Below are positions 1 through 16,570 of a DNA stretch of 64,000 nucleotides, piece by piece; the stretch's first letter is position 1; each line of letters starts with the position of its first letter. The translations under genes and the position numbers were made by a program. The stretch is taken from assembly GCA_030248065.1 (NCBI GenBank), contig JASAMV010000142.1:1-64000 (forward strand), in the 5' to 3' direction. Under the pieces are notes generated by a model. That model did no database searches. It saw only the letters and a program-made list of their open reading frames with translations, and had not been told where the DNA came from. The stretch is from Rhynchonema sp. JSB1_4. Lineage: Eukaryota; Nematoda; Chromadorea; Monhysterida; Xyalidae.

Positions 1-251
1 TCAATTACTATTATGGTTTTGTGATCTGCTGCCGTCCTCAGGGAGCTCGTCGACGGGGCAGATGCTCTTGAGCACGCCACCTACTGTCACTCGCCAGACA
101 GCTAGCAACGCGCCCGGACCGACAAGAGTCACGCCGAAGTGGTCTTCGGCGCGCAAGTTCGGCCCTGGACCAATTCCAAACGCCTCGCGATGGCAACTCG
201 GGCGGCGCGGCTTGATCCTGGTGATCCAGTCACCCGCTTTCCTGCAATAAA
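1..251 (-). CDS. Possible 3'-terminal exon, unidentified
   Basis: On the minus strand a pyrimidine-poor acceptor (ttattgcag) at about 250 is followed by an open frame of about 80 codons. It is clearly more GC-rich than its surroundings and ends in TGA at position 1-3. The peptide holds a hydrophobic, Gly/Val-rich stretch (FGVTLVGPGALLAVWRV) and an acidic tail. I do not recognise a family. The exon interpretation rests only on composition, the open frame and the acceptor, and the upstream exon was not identified, so this may be a chance ORF. Confidence 0.25.
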
Positions 252-1379
252 GAAGCACAAGCAAACGGTTTCAAGCAAGCAAGCACAAAAACCAATCAAG
301 ACAAGCCCAGCAGTCTAGCTGGCTGTTTCGCTTCCACGTATTGCACGAAAAGCACCCGAAGTAGAGGACTACAACAGCACGTTTTACGCTATATAACGAA
401 TAAACAGGAAATAAAGGAATGAAGAATAAATTCAACGGCAATAATATTCACTAATAATATAAAATATCGCGCGACTCCAAACGTCTCCGACGAAACACTA
501 AAAAAACACTGAATTACGATAAGGGATAATTTACTAATTAGAAGACAAAAGCAAACGGCGATAAAGTCCATCGCTGAGCCATCCATTTGAATTTCCATGC
601 TCAGCCACAGTCAACACACTCGTAGACGACTCTCACAGTCTCGTTTTGGACGACGATATGAAGACGGCATATGTCCAATGTCACAGTTTTTTTGGAGCGC
701 TTGAGAAATCCATCGATCCATCGTTTTTGTGTTTCTGGCCCTGATCTCGGCGTTCGTTTGGCTTATTGCTCAAACGTTATCCACGCAATAGTGCTTTTCG
801 AGGGCACGCAAGTGCTCTCCTTCGTTCACATATGGTGGTGGTGGATCTATGTAAAAAATCCATTGTCTCCGGGGATGGAAACACTGATAGTGATAACTAT
901 GTATAATCCGCAAAAGCAAATCGCAGACTTTTATTTTGGAATCGATCATTCTTAGTTCTGGGAATGCCTCTCAGCAACTAATCATTTTTTTTCGCTTTCA
1001 TGTTGTGGTGTACTGTATGTTTTCCTCAACAGTCTTCGGCTGTGAGAACAGTACAGAACATTCATGCATGCATCCTGAATCGGCCGGGCCTCGAAGACTG
1101 GGTCCGCAAAGGTCGGGTCTGTAGCTCCCGGGGTGCTGAAAAGTCGCAGAATAGCCAGCTGGGTTTAAGTGGGTGCTGTTTTCGAAAAATCGCTGTTTTT
1201 GGTTCCCGCTGTTTTGTCCGTGACACATCACGCATTGCTTGTATCAGCATGGGTTGCTTGCGAACCCATTTGTCACCGGTTTAAGACCCACCGATCACAA
1301 TCTTGGGCACTTGTGCAAAGGCAAAGCAATTTGTTGAACACAGCCCGAAACGCAAGATCACAATAACTACCTAGTTCAG
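252..1379. other. Intergenic, nothing recognised
   Basis: AT-rich non-coding sequence downstream of lysozyme gene B. Short ORFs are present on both strands, but none has splice context or a recognisable motif. Confidence 0.4.
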
Positions 1380-2673
1380 TTAGAAGAGAAAGATATTTTG
1401 ATCGACATCGGTTTCCCGCAACCGAACCAGTGCCACATTCTGCTGGTACTGTTTGCCGACCGCATAGGCCTTCGTCCATCCGCCAAAGTCCACCCAGTCG
1501 TCAAACGTGTCTTTGCCGTTCAAGTGAGTGTACTCCTCTTAAATGATCATTACTTTAATCGGTGTCAGCTCCTTTATCTCGTTTTCAGAGATGCAGAATT
1601 CATCAAACCAGATTCCAGCGCCTTTGAATTTAGTGGAAGCGTTCATCAATTGGCTCCAGGCAGATTGGTTCGAATCAATTAATCCCCAGCCGTGGTCCCA
1701 TGAAGCGTCAATCAGATCGTTCCACGCTTTGATGGCTGGAGCCAAGGAAACTAAGTGACAATATTACGAAAAAATTGAAAGATGTCATGAAATTGTACGA
1801 TGTCACAACCTGCTTTCAGCAGGACGACATTCTGTTTCGCATTCGCGTAGAATTGGTCGATGCCCGAACAACGGGCAGATTCTTCAATGTGCATGAAAAT
1901 GTTTGGCAGGCTCACGAATGAATCTGTCACGGCCGCGTGCACCTGCAGATCTCAACATTGAATTCGGCTTACACTAATGTCGTCAACTCAGATAGTCATC
2001 AACTTTTGCCAGCAATTCCAATGTATAAATCTCTCCCGTTGATTTAAGGCTTGACGACGAGAGAGTTGCTGGGACTTCAGTTGGGAATTCAAGTTGGAAT
2101 CGTCTCCTTGAACATCAAACAAACCTCATGCAATTGTTGCGTGACCGTTTTGTTCATCGCATCCTTCGGACAGGGCACGTAATACAACCCTAAGAAACCA
2201 ATGCCAGATTTGAACCACGACACCACATTGTCGGCGATGTTGGCATCAACATAAAATAGGAATTCGTTCCTGAATTATGGGCAGTTTATATATGTTCTGC
2301 TATAAACAATTGACTTTAGTGATGCCATGTATAATTGTATTTACCTCTCGTATCTGCATTTGTTCAACCGAATGAACACGACAGCAACACAGTGTCTTTG
2401 GTAGCATCGAAGTTCGGTCTCAGTGAACGGTCGAACTTGCGAGGCCTTGTTAATTGTCAGCAATCTATTGCGCAATGGGAAGGTTAATCTAGAAGGTTAT
2501 ATTATATCGTAACCGACAATTTGGTTTCAGTATCTTCGTTCGCATTTAAACTCCAACCTGATTGGCGATTCGGCATCGAACGGGTTTCGAACGAAGAATT
2601 CAGGATTATGGTAAGCTTGACAATATGTCAACAGTATGAACAGCAACAGCATACGGTTCGATATCAAGGACAT
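1380..2673 (-). CDS. GH25-type (LYS-like) lysozyme homologue, gene B; catalytic residues lost
   Basis: Secreted glycoside-hydrolase-25-type protein, paralogue of gene A. Exons on the minus strand: 2673-2558 (start ATG; signal peptide MSLISNRMLLLFILLTYCQA), 2464-2345, 2269-2125, 1942-1810, one starting at 1735, and a last one ending in TAA at 1380. Intron phases match gene A for the first four junctions. Family landmarks are GIGFLGLYYVPCP, AIKAWND, DDWVDFGGW and a final VDQN. In gene A the motif is FMDIEE, carrying the GH25 D-x-E pair; here it reads FMHIEE, and the earlier Asp (GMD in gene A) aligns by eye with Asn. I found no clean GT-AG junction between exons 5 and 6, since in-frame reading meets a stop near 1540. 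It is therefore either a non-catalytic lysozyme-like protein or a decaying gene. GH25 assignment is fairly sure; function is inferred to be lost or changed. Confidence 0.6.
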
Positions 2674-3015
2674 TTCGATGGTCTCTAGCCTAAGTACAGT
2701 ACGTAGTGTGTACGTACCAATAATTACAATACAGCGCTGGCTATGCTGAATATGTAGGTATATCGTAACTGAAACGCAAAAAGCGGCACTTGTTGGCACT
2801 TGTTTTTAGAACATGCAATCCAAAATGCCAAGACTGGGTATTTAAGTCCGCACTACTTCAACAGAATTTCGCAAGACACTGTGTCACGGCTTTCGGCAAT
2901 AGCTATACTGATTTTGTTTTATAGAACGAGTGTTCACGTGAAAGTGCGAATTTATTGGTCAACAACAGTGCGTAAAAGGTTATGAATATTCTATGTTCAG
3001 TAAGTATAGGTTTTG

Positions 3016-7459
<4,444 letters not shown>

Positions 7460-8224
7460 CGTTGTTGGTTAAGAATTGATGGTCAAAACTAAATATGCTT
7501 CGAAAGTGACGTAAATGGCAGTCGATCTTGGTTTTAATGGTCGCAACGAGTTACCGTATCATGACGTATGTACATATGTACATATCAAAACCACGCACGG
7601 GTATGCTACCCACACGACAACAGAGACGCCGTTTTCAGCTGATAGGCGTGCGATTACCGACAGCTGTTTATTCTTGGTCATTATAACGATTGATAAGATT
7701 GACTGCACGTGCTCTCCATAATAACAATACTGTAGTTTCTATCTATTTTCACTGCGCACTGGAAACACAGTTTGTGTGCGCTGAGCGACACAGGAACCGG
7801 GGCCAATTGTAACGAACTCAGATCATCAACTCGTCGCCAACTCTTCCATATAAACCCGATAAAAATAAAATGAAAAATACGAATGCCGGATCGGGATATA
7901 GGAATTCGGTGAATTAATCGGGTTCGTGTTTTGGGGATTTTATCGGGATTAAAATACTCCCCGGTTCCGGAATCGGGATCCCGTTCGAGCACTGCGTGCA
8001 TGTTCCAATCCACAATAGACCAGAACATGAAGCATCCGATAGATTCAGTTGTATTTTGAGCGCAACAGGGTCCACAGGAACGACGAACTGGATTAACCAC
8101 TGTATATTTGATGCTATCCAAATCACGCACAACAACAAGAAGTTATGATGCATTTGAAAGTCAGCCGATCTGACGTAAATGTATGCTGTATAGTTGTGCC
8201 CCATCACAATCCGTCTGTCTGGAA
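7460..8224. other. Upstream region of lysozyme gene A; partial MITE
   Basis: Likely contains the gene A promoter, but no clear TATA box was identified. About 7840-8002 is a partial, diverged copy of the GTGCTCGAACGGG foldback family seen complete at 11771 and 62577. Confidence 0.4.
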
Positions 8225-9061
8225 CGGTGTTGTATCGACCTCAAACTTGACGCGCTGGGGTTTCCGCATAACAATAAATAAAATTCAAAGAGCTGCTCTC
8301 ATCATCCTCTAACATTAATTTCACCGGTTGAGGAAGCCCCGATGCAAACCACTGCACATCGAGCGTGAATTTGGTTTCTGCTCAAAAACAGTGCATCAGA
8401 CCAACCAGTGTGAATGCTGCCAACATCGTTACCAACCAACATCCTGCTCGTTTTGCCCTGTTGTGAATTTCTGAGCCCTCATATTCATGAAGGCCGCTGG
8501 CCTTAGTTCTACAGTTGTGGGAGTCCAGGTCCAAAAGTTGCAATTATTGAAAGAGCTCTGTTTCATGCAAGTTTTCATTAATTAACTACGCATCTTTATA
8601 TCTTTGTGGCGGCAGCTTGCATGAAAAAGAGCTCGTTGTGCTCTCCGATGCCATTTTCGAATATAAGTACACAAAATATTTACTTTCAGAAAAGATATCC
8701 GACTGGACCAAACATCCAGATGCAATCCATTTTGACGGCGTTAATCATGCCCCTTGAACAGCGTTCCCACGCTATTTATTCCGATCTCGGAGGTTTTCGG
8801 GTGTTCCATGTCCAAATTTTGGGAACTGAACCTTTTGGGCCGCCGCACTTTTTGGCCATGTGACTTTTAAAGGCCACGCTATGTTTCGGGCTAGGTACCT
8901 TTTCGGCCACGTACGTTTAGTGCCTGAGGCATCTTTTGGGCCAGGTACTTTCGGGCCACACGCACATGGCGTACCTTTTGGGCCAGGTACTTTCGGGCCA
9001 CACACCATTTTGGGCCAAGCCCCTTTTGGGCGTGCTTTTTGGGCGACAGTACCCACATACA

Positions 9062-11606
9062 GGTCCGGGGACAGTTCCTCGCGCTGCGACTTTTCCTTGC
9101 CTGTGTCAGTTCCTCGCGTGGGAAAGTTCCTCACGTGAAGCCAGATTCTCCTCGCGCTGCGACTTTTCCTCGCGTGTGCTACCGTACCTGGACAGATTGA
9201 CCCCAGGACACTTCCTCGCGTGCGTGAGCGGTGACCAAGGGCAACCAACCCATCAGTATTTCGATTAATGGATTGTTGCGTATGTACTGTATATGCTGGT
9301 TCAATATTAACTGTTTTGTTTATTCCACAGTTATTTGCTCAAATTAAAAAGAACCGATTGAAACTTCGATACAACATTTTGCAACATAACCAGAATACAA
9401 CACGTGTACAATATACATGTACACAAAATATAAAAAACCAACATTTGACACGATACACTTCGTTTCGCTTCTCATACTGCTCTCTGACGGCATTGATGAC
9501 GTAAAGTTGTGCGAAAATATCCTTTTCTGGGCGTGCATCGAACGTGCCATCCGCACTGATTTGATTGGCAATTCGGAAATATTCGGGCTGCTTGCGGGAC
9601 GACAGTACCTGCAATGAAAACGCAGTATAGGTACATACCCTTATTATCAAACTCAGAACCTCGTAATAACTCACTATCATTGGCGGTTTTGAAGCATCAG
9701 TTTCGAAATAGATGACCAGCAGCTCACGTTCTGGGATACCAGCCAAACTCGCCAGATAGTTGCGTCGATCCGGTGTGCAGTACTCCTTCGCGATCTAAAA
9801 TGCCATGTGAAACATCAACCAGGCAATTAGCGCGTGTTTGACAAGCTGTGTGATGTTTCACTGCTCTAAACTTCTAAAACACCGTAAAGTGTACCAACTT
9901 ACACACAGTGACTCTGGGAGACGTCTGTCGTGGGCAAAATCGTGGATGCGCTGCAGTCCAGTTGACGCGTTTCTCGACAGCGTTCTCTTAGCAACGTTGT
10001 AATCGGGCAACTGGTCCACAATCTGCCTGATTTTCGATGGTTGACCAGCGTACTGATTTCGGACTTGGTCGGTCATGTTGTCCCAGGCCTTTAGTGGCAC
10101 CTGACCATTTGTTTGTAGTTCTTTGCATTTTTGCCTGAAACATCAGCGCGAGTTAGTTGCTCACATGTAAATTGATCTGATGAGACCCAATAAAGACAAG
10201 ACTGTGGAGAAAGACTTGGGGACTCGAAACTGTACTTCTGTCTGCTCACAACCGCAACCTCCTTTTGTTTGAACGCGCAACAATGTGGATTTCCCTGTTT
10301 GTCGTGCTCCGGGTAATCGGGGTCGGTGTCCACGAATCGTCCATTTTTGACCGACACCCTAGCGATCTTCAGATTCTTGTAGTCTTGTTTGTTCTTCTTC
10401 TGATCAATCGCTTTCTGTTTCTGAAAACAAATGAAGATGAAAGGTATGGAACACAAGGCAAGACATGACACATGACCACAAGAACGACCATGCCAAAAAT
10501 GGTAATCAATGCTCAGTGTCACCTTATAATCTACTCTCTTCTGTCGATGGGCATGATAACAGCGCTAAACTAGTCAAAGAATCCAATCATAACCGTACCC
10601 AATGTGCTTTCTCACATCCAAGACATGCACAGCGTTGCGTTCCATTCTTGTACGTGTTCCTGACTGCGAATTCGTACACAACGTCACGATGCCGGGCTGA
10701 GTGAAACGGGAAAATTGTTGCGTCTTTTCTGACATTCAAATGGTCCTGGATCGCTGGACCGAAGTCTCTGCCCTTGTTACGGGCTTGTGTTCCGAACATT
10801 CCAATGCTGAAAAGCGGAAAAATAAACATCAAAAAAGATTTTCAGATGCGCAAACAAAGCAAAAGCACAGCACTGCGTTGCAAACAACACTGGCTGACAA
10901 GGCACACAATGTGCACGCACAGGCCGCCAGTCTCAAGTTTGAACATAATCCGTCGACTGTTAATGTTGCAAAAGGGTGTGAGGCGGTTGTTCAAATTCTG
11001 TATTCGCGTCGTGTACATCCTCTGGCTGATCCTCGGCAGTGTTTACGTGCGTGTGCGCTTGGCTGCAACATCTTGATGGTGGTGGTGTCTTGGGTACATA
11101 CCTATGTACATACTGTATACATGTGCATGCAATTGCTGTTGATGGCTTCACGGCTTCCCACTTGTTCAGATAGCATTGTACTTTGCACCATCGCACGCAG
11201 ATGGAGCAGCGGATTCCATTGATACATACTTTTCATACCATCGCACGTTTCTATCTCCCACCATAAGCTTAATCTCCGCAACTTTGCAAAAAGTCACTTT
11301 CAGTAAAGTAGGTAATAAACGAGCTGTGAACACAAATATGCAAGTTTTTATTTATTTCGTGTTTCGCGCCAACTTCGTGGTTCTTTCTGCAATGGGTTAT
11401 TAGGTATCTGGAAGCTGAAGTCATGCGGAGATTTTGATAGCTTCATGGCTTGCTTATGGTGATTGATAAGGAGGAAACTTCAAATATTCCTTAACTATGG
11501 ACGCGAGGAAGTGTCGCAGCACGAGGAAAATGTACGCAAGGAAAAGTCACACGCGATGAGAATGTTCACGCAAGGAACTTTCTCACGCGAGGAAATGACA
11601 CATAAT
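9062..11606 (-). mobile_element. MULE-type DNA transposon, 9-bp TSD, empty site in other arm
   Basis: A 2545-bp insertion bounded by the direct duplication CCACATACA (9053-9061 and 11607-11615). The corresponding place in the inverted arm (about 63095-63110) has one copy of that 9-mer and no insert, which fixes both ends. Each terminal ~150-bp region is an imperfect inverted repeat built of clustered TTCCTCGCGTG-like motifs. It encodes part of a MULE transposase on the minus strand. A 9-bp TSD and long degenerate termini fit Mutator-like elements. Confidence 0.82.
9340..10799 (-). CDS. MULE transposase, C-terminally truncated, spliced
   Basis: Exons visible on the minus strand are 10799-10599 (ATG; DNA-binding-like module YEFAVRNTYKNGTQRCACLGC), one starting at 10420 (KQKAIDQKKNK... 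with GNPHCCAF), 10134-9903 (LKAWDNMTDQ... LPDYNVAKRTLSRNA), and one or two more down to about 9340. These carry PERELLVIYFETDAS, then QISADGTFDARPEKD and FAQLYVINAV. The last block matches the Mutator-family pattern around the first catalytic Asp (xDGTFxxxPxxFxQLYxIH). The frame then ends in YEKRNEV... and stop, so the second Asp and Glu of the DDE site are missing. By itself it could not transpose. Exon ends other than those given are approximate. Confidence 0.65.
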
Positions 11607-11770
11607 CCACATACATATGTATACTGTATATACTGTACATGGCGAACTAATCTAGCGTCGGTTGTGTGAAAGTTATTTATAAGACAAAACGAAGGCTTAG
11701 GCTTTGCATCAAAAACATGTCTGGGCATCCTTTGAGGCTGACATGTTAGACGGACATACCCGTGTGAAGT

Positions 11771-12140
11771 GCTCGAACGGGATTCCTATCCCGATCCGGA
11801 AATAGGGAGATTTTCAAACTCGATAAGATCCCGAAATACCGATCCGGCATTCTAACCGGGATTATGAAGCTGCTAAAAGTTGAGTTGTATCACATTATTT
11901 GTATGACACAAAAAACAAGCATGACAACAGAAATGGGAGAGAAAAATGGTCGATTTTGGTACCATTTGGCTTTATTTTTGCTGCGGGGGTGTTTTGGGGG
12001 TCAGATACGGGGTTCAAAAATGAAACATTTTCGGTAATGTGAGTAATATTGTGCTAAAAACTGTAATGCCGATCCGGAAAATTTCAATCCCGAGTAATAT
12101 TAAGAATCCCGGTAAGTAATCCTGTTCGAGCATCGCACTG
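11771..12140. mobile_element. Foldback MITE (GTGCTCGAACGGGATT), left-arm copy
   Basis: GTGCTCGAACGGGATTCC at one end and AATCCTGTTCGAGCATCG at the other. The interior, rich in ATCCCGATCCGGAAAT, is inverted about the middle. The same element occupies the matching place in the right arm, so it predates the duplication or haplotype split. Confidence 0.7.
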
Positions 12141-12265
12141 TGCGCCTGTCTGACTGACAAAAGTGCCTAACTTTTTGTTGATTTATTCCTTTTTAGACAG
12201 GGGTGTAATAAAGAAGTACTATTTCTGTCAACTCTTTAGACCCTATTTATAGTCTAGTTGAAACA

Positions 12266-12451
12266 TTAACGAGGCTCCGATTGTTGGAAATAGAAAACTG
12301 TCTGTAAGTTATCGATCGCCATCAACACACAAGCATAGACGTAGACGGCAGGTTGGTTGATGTTACATACATGAATGATAATATAAGGCACGTGGGTAAA
12401 AACCGATTGACGACGAGCGACACATTTCGAAGGGTTCTTATAGGTGCCCAC
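12266..12451 (-). CDS. Conserved ORF in left arm, unidentified
   Basis: A minus-strand frame ends ...FYFQQSEPR with stop at 12266. Its C-terminal ~50 residues (SVFTHVPYIIIHVCNINQPA onward) are preserved in frame in the inverted copy at 62203-62448, although bases around it differ. The N-terminal parts diverge. I see no splice-site evidence or family. Conservation may simply reflect the recent duplication. Confidence 0.25.
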   Translation of the reverse strand: MGTYKNPSKCVARRQSVFTHVPYIIIHVCNINQPAVYVYACVLMAIDNLQTVFYFQQSEPR

Positions 12452-13076
12452 TCTTGATCATGGTGTGATTTTTTTGGAGTTTTGTCAGCTGACTTTGGGA
12501 CCTGGAACGAACCCAAACAATCTCCTCAGAAATTATTTTTGATCACAAAATTTGGTCCCTTGTGTATGAAGTATGAATCGCTAAACTACCCCAGATATGA
12601 CTTTTTGATGTAAAGGTTATGTACTTCATTTTATAATATAACAGTTTTTGTCGATTCTATTCTCACATTTGATTATATTAAGTTGTAATCCCCGTTATAT
12701 AATACCGTACTTGTCATAGGGTAACTCATGATTTTATGACTCTCTCTCATTAACTTTGCTCTCATTGTCAAGGCCTGTTATAAAGTTCTACTTTATCTAT
12801 TTTATTGCATAAGTTTATTCTCAAAGTAAGCATAATCCTGGCGACAGGAATTTTTCCCGGAGTTTTCCCGTAAAGCCCCCGGGGGAAAAGCTCTATTCGG
12901 AGTAAGTGGAATCTCGGCCTATTTGTTTCAACCATTTTATTCAATAGATCCCTCGGGTTTTCCAGTAAGTTTTGACACCATGGGCAAGCCGATATACTGC
13001 CGTGTAAAAACGAGCAAAATAACATGTTCAGTTGTCAAACAAACACGGTAACAGACTTCAGTGAGCGCGTCCGGTC

Positions 13077-13200
13077 AGGGTTGGGCATAAAACGTTTTTT
13101 TCTTCAAAAATTCGTTTTTTTAAAAAAACAAGCGTTTTAAATTAAAAAACGCCCAGATGAACGAAATATGCCGCCTAAGCTTGTCAAAAAATGTTTCCAA
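13077..13200. mobile_element. Partial CAGGGTTGGGC-family MITE
   Basis: One terminus (CAGGGTTGGGCATAAAACG) with A/T foldback and the internal CGCCCAGATGAACGAAATATG block. The second terminus is not clear. The matching copy in the right arm is at about 61300-61422. Confidence 0.5.
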
Positions 13201-13465
13201 GCCCTGTTTTTGGACCGCCATGTAAAATTGTTCCTGGTTGTTTTGCGCGTGATGGGTTATGTTTCAATACAGCCAGTTGGGTATGAAAACAACAACAAGC
13301 GTAAACTACAAAACAAAAAGCCAGTGGTTGTGGTTTGAGCATCTTGGCAGGAGTGATCTCGTTGTTTTTACAAGATTGTGTCTGACTATGAATAAATAAG
13401 GCCTTGTTCTCAGCGACGGATTATGTCACACGGTCGAACTGTGCACCGGTGAAAGTTACGTTACG

Positions 13466-13799
13466 TATAGTCCGTCCATCAGCTCATGTCACTTTGTGAT
13501 GCTGCTAGCCGACTTGTTACCTTCCACCACGCTCTAATGAAAGAGAAATTGAGCTGCCAAAAAATTATTTTTGCTCCTAAATTGTGATGTTTTTCATGAA
13601 ATCGAAGTGTTTTAATCCATTTTACTTTCGTTTAATTTTAAATTTGATCGAATTCAATATTTTTCGACTTATTCTATCATTTTTTCAGTTTTTTTTGCAA
13701 AATCGGTCAAATTCAATTTCTGTTTAATTAGAACGTGGAGGAAGGGAACAAGCCAGCCAGCAGCAACCCAAAGTGACATGAGCTGATGGATGGACTGTA
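13466..13799. mobile_element. Foldback MITE (TATAGTCCGTCCATCAGCTC), left-arm copy
   Basis: TATAGTCCGTCCATCAGCTC and its complement bound about 330 bp whose halves are mutually inverted (CATGTCACTTTG and CAAAGTGACATG). Ends starting TATA suggest a TA target, as in Tc1/mariner-like elements. The right-arm copy is at 59756-60089. A related terminus bounds 18907-20928. Confidence 0.65.
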
Positions 13800-14552
13800 C
13801 AATCATGAAAACAGCATCAATAAACCCAGCAATCTGCTGTTTTATATGAATCACGCAGATGCCAATGGTTTAGTTTTGTTGACACAAGCGTCTCTGTGAC
13901 GATAGTATGATTCATACTGTATGTATAATACATACCGTTGGTAACTTTTTTGTCCGAACCCTCCCCTAATTTTTGTACGTGTCAAGAACATCGTAACAAA
14001 AAAGTGGTGTTCACTATGAACCAAAGTATATAGTGCCATGCGAATTATCCTTTGATAAGAACTGGATTATACATGTAAAGGAGATTATAATTTTATATAA
14101 TAAAGTGTGAAAAATAGAATCGACAAAAGTTGTTATTATAAAACAGCGTAATAGTGTATATACCTCATGAGGTTCATAAGTCATGGCTTGGGTAGTTTAG
14201 CGATATTATTATGACGTTGGCCGCTAAGAATAATGCACAATAATACGTATTTATATATTATATGTATGTACAAGTGATGCATCAGCAAACAGATTAGTCC
14301 TCTAATTTTTCTCTGAACCTGTTTGGGCATCGACACGATTAAAATTAATGCCTAATAGTGCTTGTTCTTCTGCATTTTTGCCGTTTTGTTGTCCATTGTT
14401 ATTTTGTAGAGAGCAACACCGGCCAAGGTTACCGTAATGATCAGACCAGTGGCCAGCGCGGTATAGCACTGCAAAATAATGAGTGCACCGTAAAACTTGT
14501 AATTAGTGCCTTACAAGTTTATACCTTTTGCTCACAAGGATTGCTTTGGGAC

Positions 14553-14979
14553 CAGGGTTGGGCAAAGTAGCGACGGCGTTTTTCTTAAAAAAACAACGTT
14601 TTTTTTAAAAAATCGTCTGGGTCGTTTTTCGTTTTTTAAATCCTGAATTTCCTTGATTTTCCCTGATTTTTCAGGGAAAGTACCCTGATTTTCAGGGAAA
14701 ATAAATTTTTTGTCCCATTTTTTCAAAAATTTTTTGATCAATTTTTACTTTGTCGAGATACGTCGATATACGGAGTTTGACTTTCAATGATGACCCCGGC
14801 CAAAGTTGGTCCCATGATGTGGGTCTGATATGGGATGTTAACAACTCGCTAGAAAAGGGTTGAAACCCGTTTATTTTACCTCAGAACATGAGCGTTTTCC
14901 AACTTTTTTGGGCATATTTTGGCCATCTGGGCGTTTAAAAAAACGATTTTTTGAAAAAAACGTTTTTTGCCCAACCCTG
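14553..14979. mobile_element. hAT-like MITE CAGGGTTGGGC, 8-bp TSD, left-arm copy
   Basis: Ends CAGGGTTGGGCAAAG and TTTTTTGCCCAACCCTG, with direct duplication TTTGGGAC at 14545-14552 and 14980-14987. It is inside intron 4 of the membrane-protein gene. The same insertion with the same TSD is in the other arm (58572-58991), so it is older than the split of the arms. Confidence 0.85.
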
Positions 14980-15181
14980 TTTGGGACTTAGCATTGCACA
15001 CGTGAGGTTGTGAGACTTACTGATGCAACTAATCGAACCACCGTCAAACCTTGTTTCGACACTGTGCAATAAAGAAATTTCATTCTAGTCGAAGGTAGGG
15101 GCATCAGCGTATCTACTGCAGAAATATTCTAGTAATGCAAAAAAAGGTAGCCAGTCACCACGAGTATGATTTCACCCGAGG

Positions 15182-15915
15182 CAGTGGTTAATAAAAAAAT
15201 TTTTTTATTCAAACCCCATTTTTTTTAAAAAAAAAAATTTTTTTTTTAATTTAAAAAAAATTTTTTTTATTCCAGCCAAAAACTGCCAGAAACGAAAAAA
15301 AATGAGCGCTAAAGCAAAAAATAGTGGCATTTTTCTTCCATAACGTGTGGTAAGTGCATATAAAGCACTCACGACACGAAAACAATACTAAACAAGGGTC
15401 AATGAGTACCAACAGTAGTCAGGTACACACCCGTACACTTCCTCCACGTGGTGTGGGTGCCTTGGTGTGGCTTTGTGACACTCAAGACGGTAAATTTGGG
15501 TGAAACTATTGCCTCTTGGTACACGACCAATGCAAATATGTGACAAACAGTGTAAATATAGAGTGAATATCACACCGAATCACTGCTTTCGGGTCTGTTG
15601 CATGGATAAATGCATGCCCACCCAGTCACATGTACATGTGTAATCATATGAGAGGCCATGTGAGTGTGTGCACTATGTCTAGATGCCACAAAACAACGAT
15701 TATGGCACCCAATACACCCATGGTAGGGTCGGGTGATGTTAACAGTAGCAATTTTTATGCAAAAAATAGCACTTTTAGAGCAAAAAAATAGAGAAACTTT
15801 CGAAGTTTGAAATAATAAAAAAAAAATTTTTTTTTTAACTTTTGGAACGAATTTTTTTTTAAAAAAAAAAAATTTTTTTTTAATAAAAAAAAAATTTTTT
15901 TTTAAAAAACCACTG
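15182..15915. mobile_element. hAT-like MITE CAGTGG(T), 8-bp TSD, private to left arm
   Basis: Starts CAGTGGTTAATAAAA and ends TTTAAAAAACCACTG, flanked by ACCCGAGG (15174-15181 and 15916-15923). The right arm at about 58365-58380 shows the uninterrupted sequence with one ACCCGAGG. Termini are long A/T foldbacks. The interior holds GTACACTTCCTCCACGTGGT and CATATGAGAGGCC blocks shared with copies at 52655 and 60292. Confidence 0.85.
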
Positions 15916-16429
15916 ACCCGAGGTGATTCGAAAGAAATCTGCCTTTGCCATGTTTACGCCTACAACCGGATGAAACGAACAACAAGTCTTGCAGTGGTCG
16001 AAATTCGAGTGTTTCGCTTCGGGGACAATAAAGAATAATAGGTGCTTGTGAAGCTCAAAACCGTTTTCAACACAATAAAGCTCCAACACTTACCAACACC
16101 ACGAGTGCCGGTGCCATATTAATGCTCACATCCAGAGCCACTCCTGCGCGTATAGCTTGTGCGATGCTCCAGGCCGCATCTTCAATTCCAAACATGGCAG
16201 CCTAAATGGCGGAATATAGAATTTAGGATGGTAACAAAAACTACAAGTCAAACCATGGGCCTCGGTGAATGTAAAAAAACTGAAAAACAAACTGACGTTG
16301 TTGAATAACACACGGTACAGTAACTAACTACCGTATACTTACATGCGATTCAATTCACGGTCGTGTAGTGAAGCAAAAATAGACCAAATTCGATGCACGG
16401 AACGGATTACTTATTTGGAAAAGAACCAA

Positions 16430-16570
16430 ATGACCACATGCCTCAAACTTCCCAGTTTATATACAATGACGAGGAGGCAGTGGCATCACATGATGGGAGG
16501 AGCTACCGGATGTGATTGGTTACAAGTAGTACAATCGAGCATGCTGATTGGTCACAAGAAAGAAGGGGCA
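16430..16570 (-). promoter_or_regulatory. Promoter of left membrane-protein copy
   Basis: On the minus strand, TATATAAA (complement of 16456-16463) lies about 30 bp before the inferred transcript start. Two inverted CCAAT boxes appear as ATTGG near 16515 and 16548 on the plus strand. The same module occurs at 38245-38370 and 57735-57860. Confidence 0.65.

Larger units (their letters stand above)
14352..16430 (-). pseudogene. Small membrane-protein gene, left-arm copy, inactivated
   Basis: Inverted duplicate of the gene at 57860-59192. It has the non-coding exon 1 (ending 16343), exon 2 (16195-16094; MFGIEDAAWSIAQAIRAGVA), exon 3 (starting about 15949), exon 4 (near 15060-15020) and exon 5 (near 14470-14352, ending KMQKNKHY and TAG). 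Exon 3 here starts GCGTAAACATGG instead of GCGATGG. The 5-bp insertion puts TAA in frame as the second codon and shifts the rest. In addition, a 734-bp hAT-like MITE (15182-15915) sits exactly at the exon 3/intron 3 border. Either lesion would break the protein. Curiously, the inserted end recreates a GT after the exon (GGTCAGTGG). Confidence 0.75.

Noticed and set aside
8772..9268. 158-aa and 110-aa ORFs with GPKVPGPKG-type repeats
   Set aside because: Made by a short tandem GGCCAGGTACTTTCGGGCC repeat and MULE terminal motifs; not conserved in frame in the right arm.
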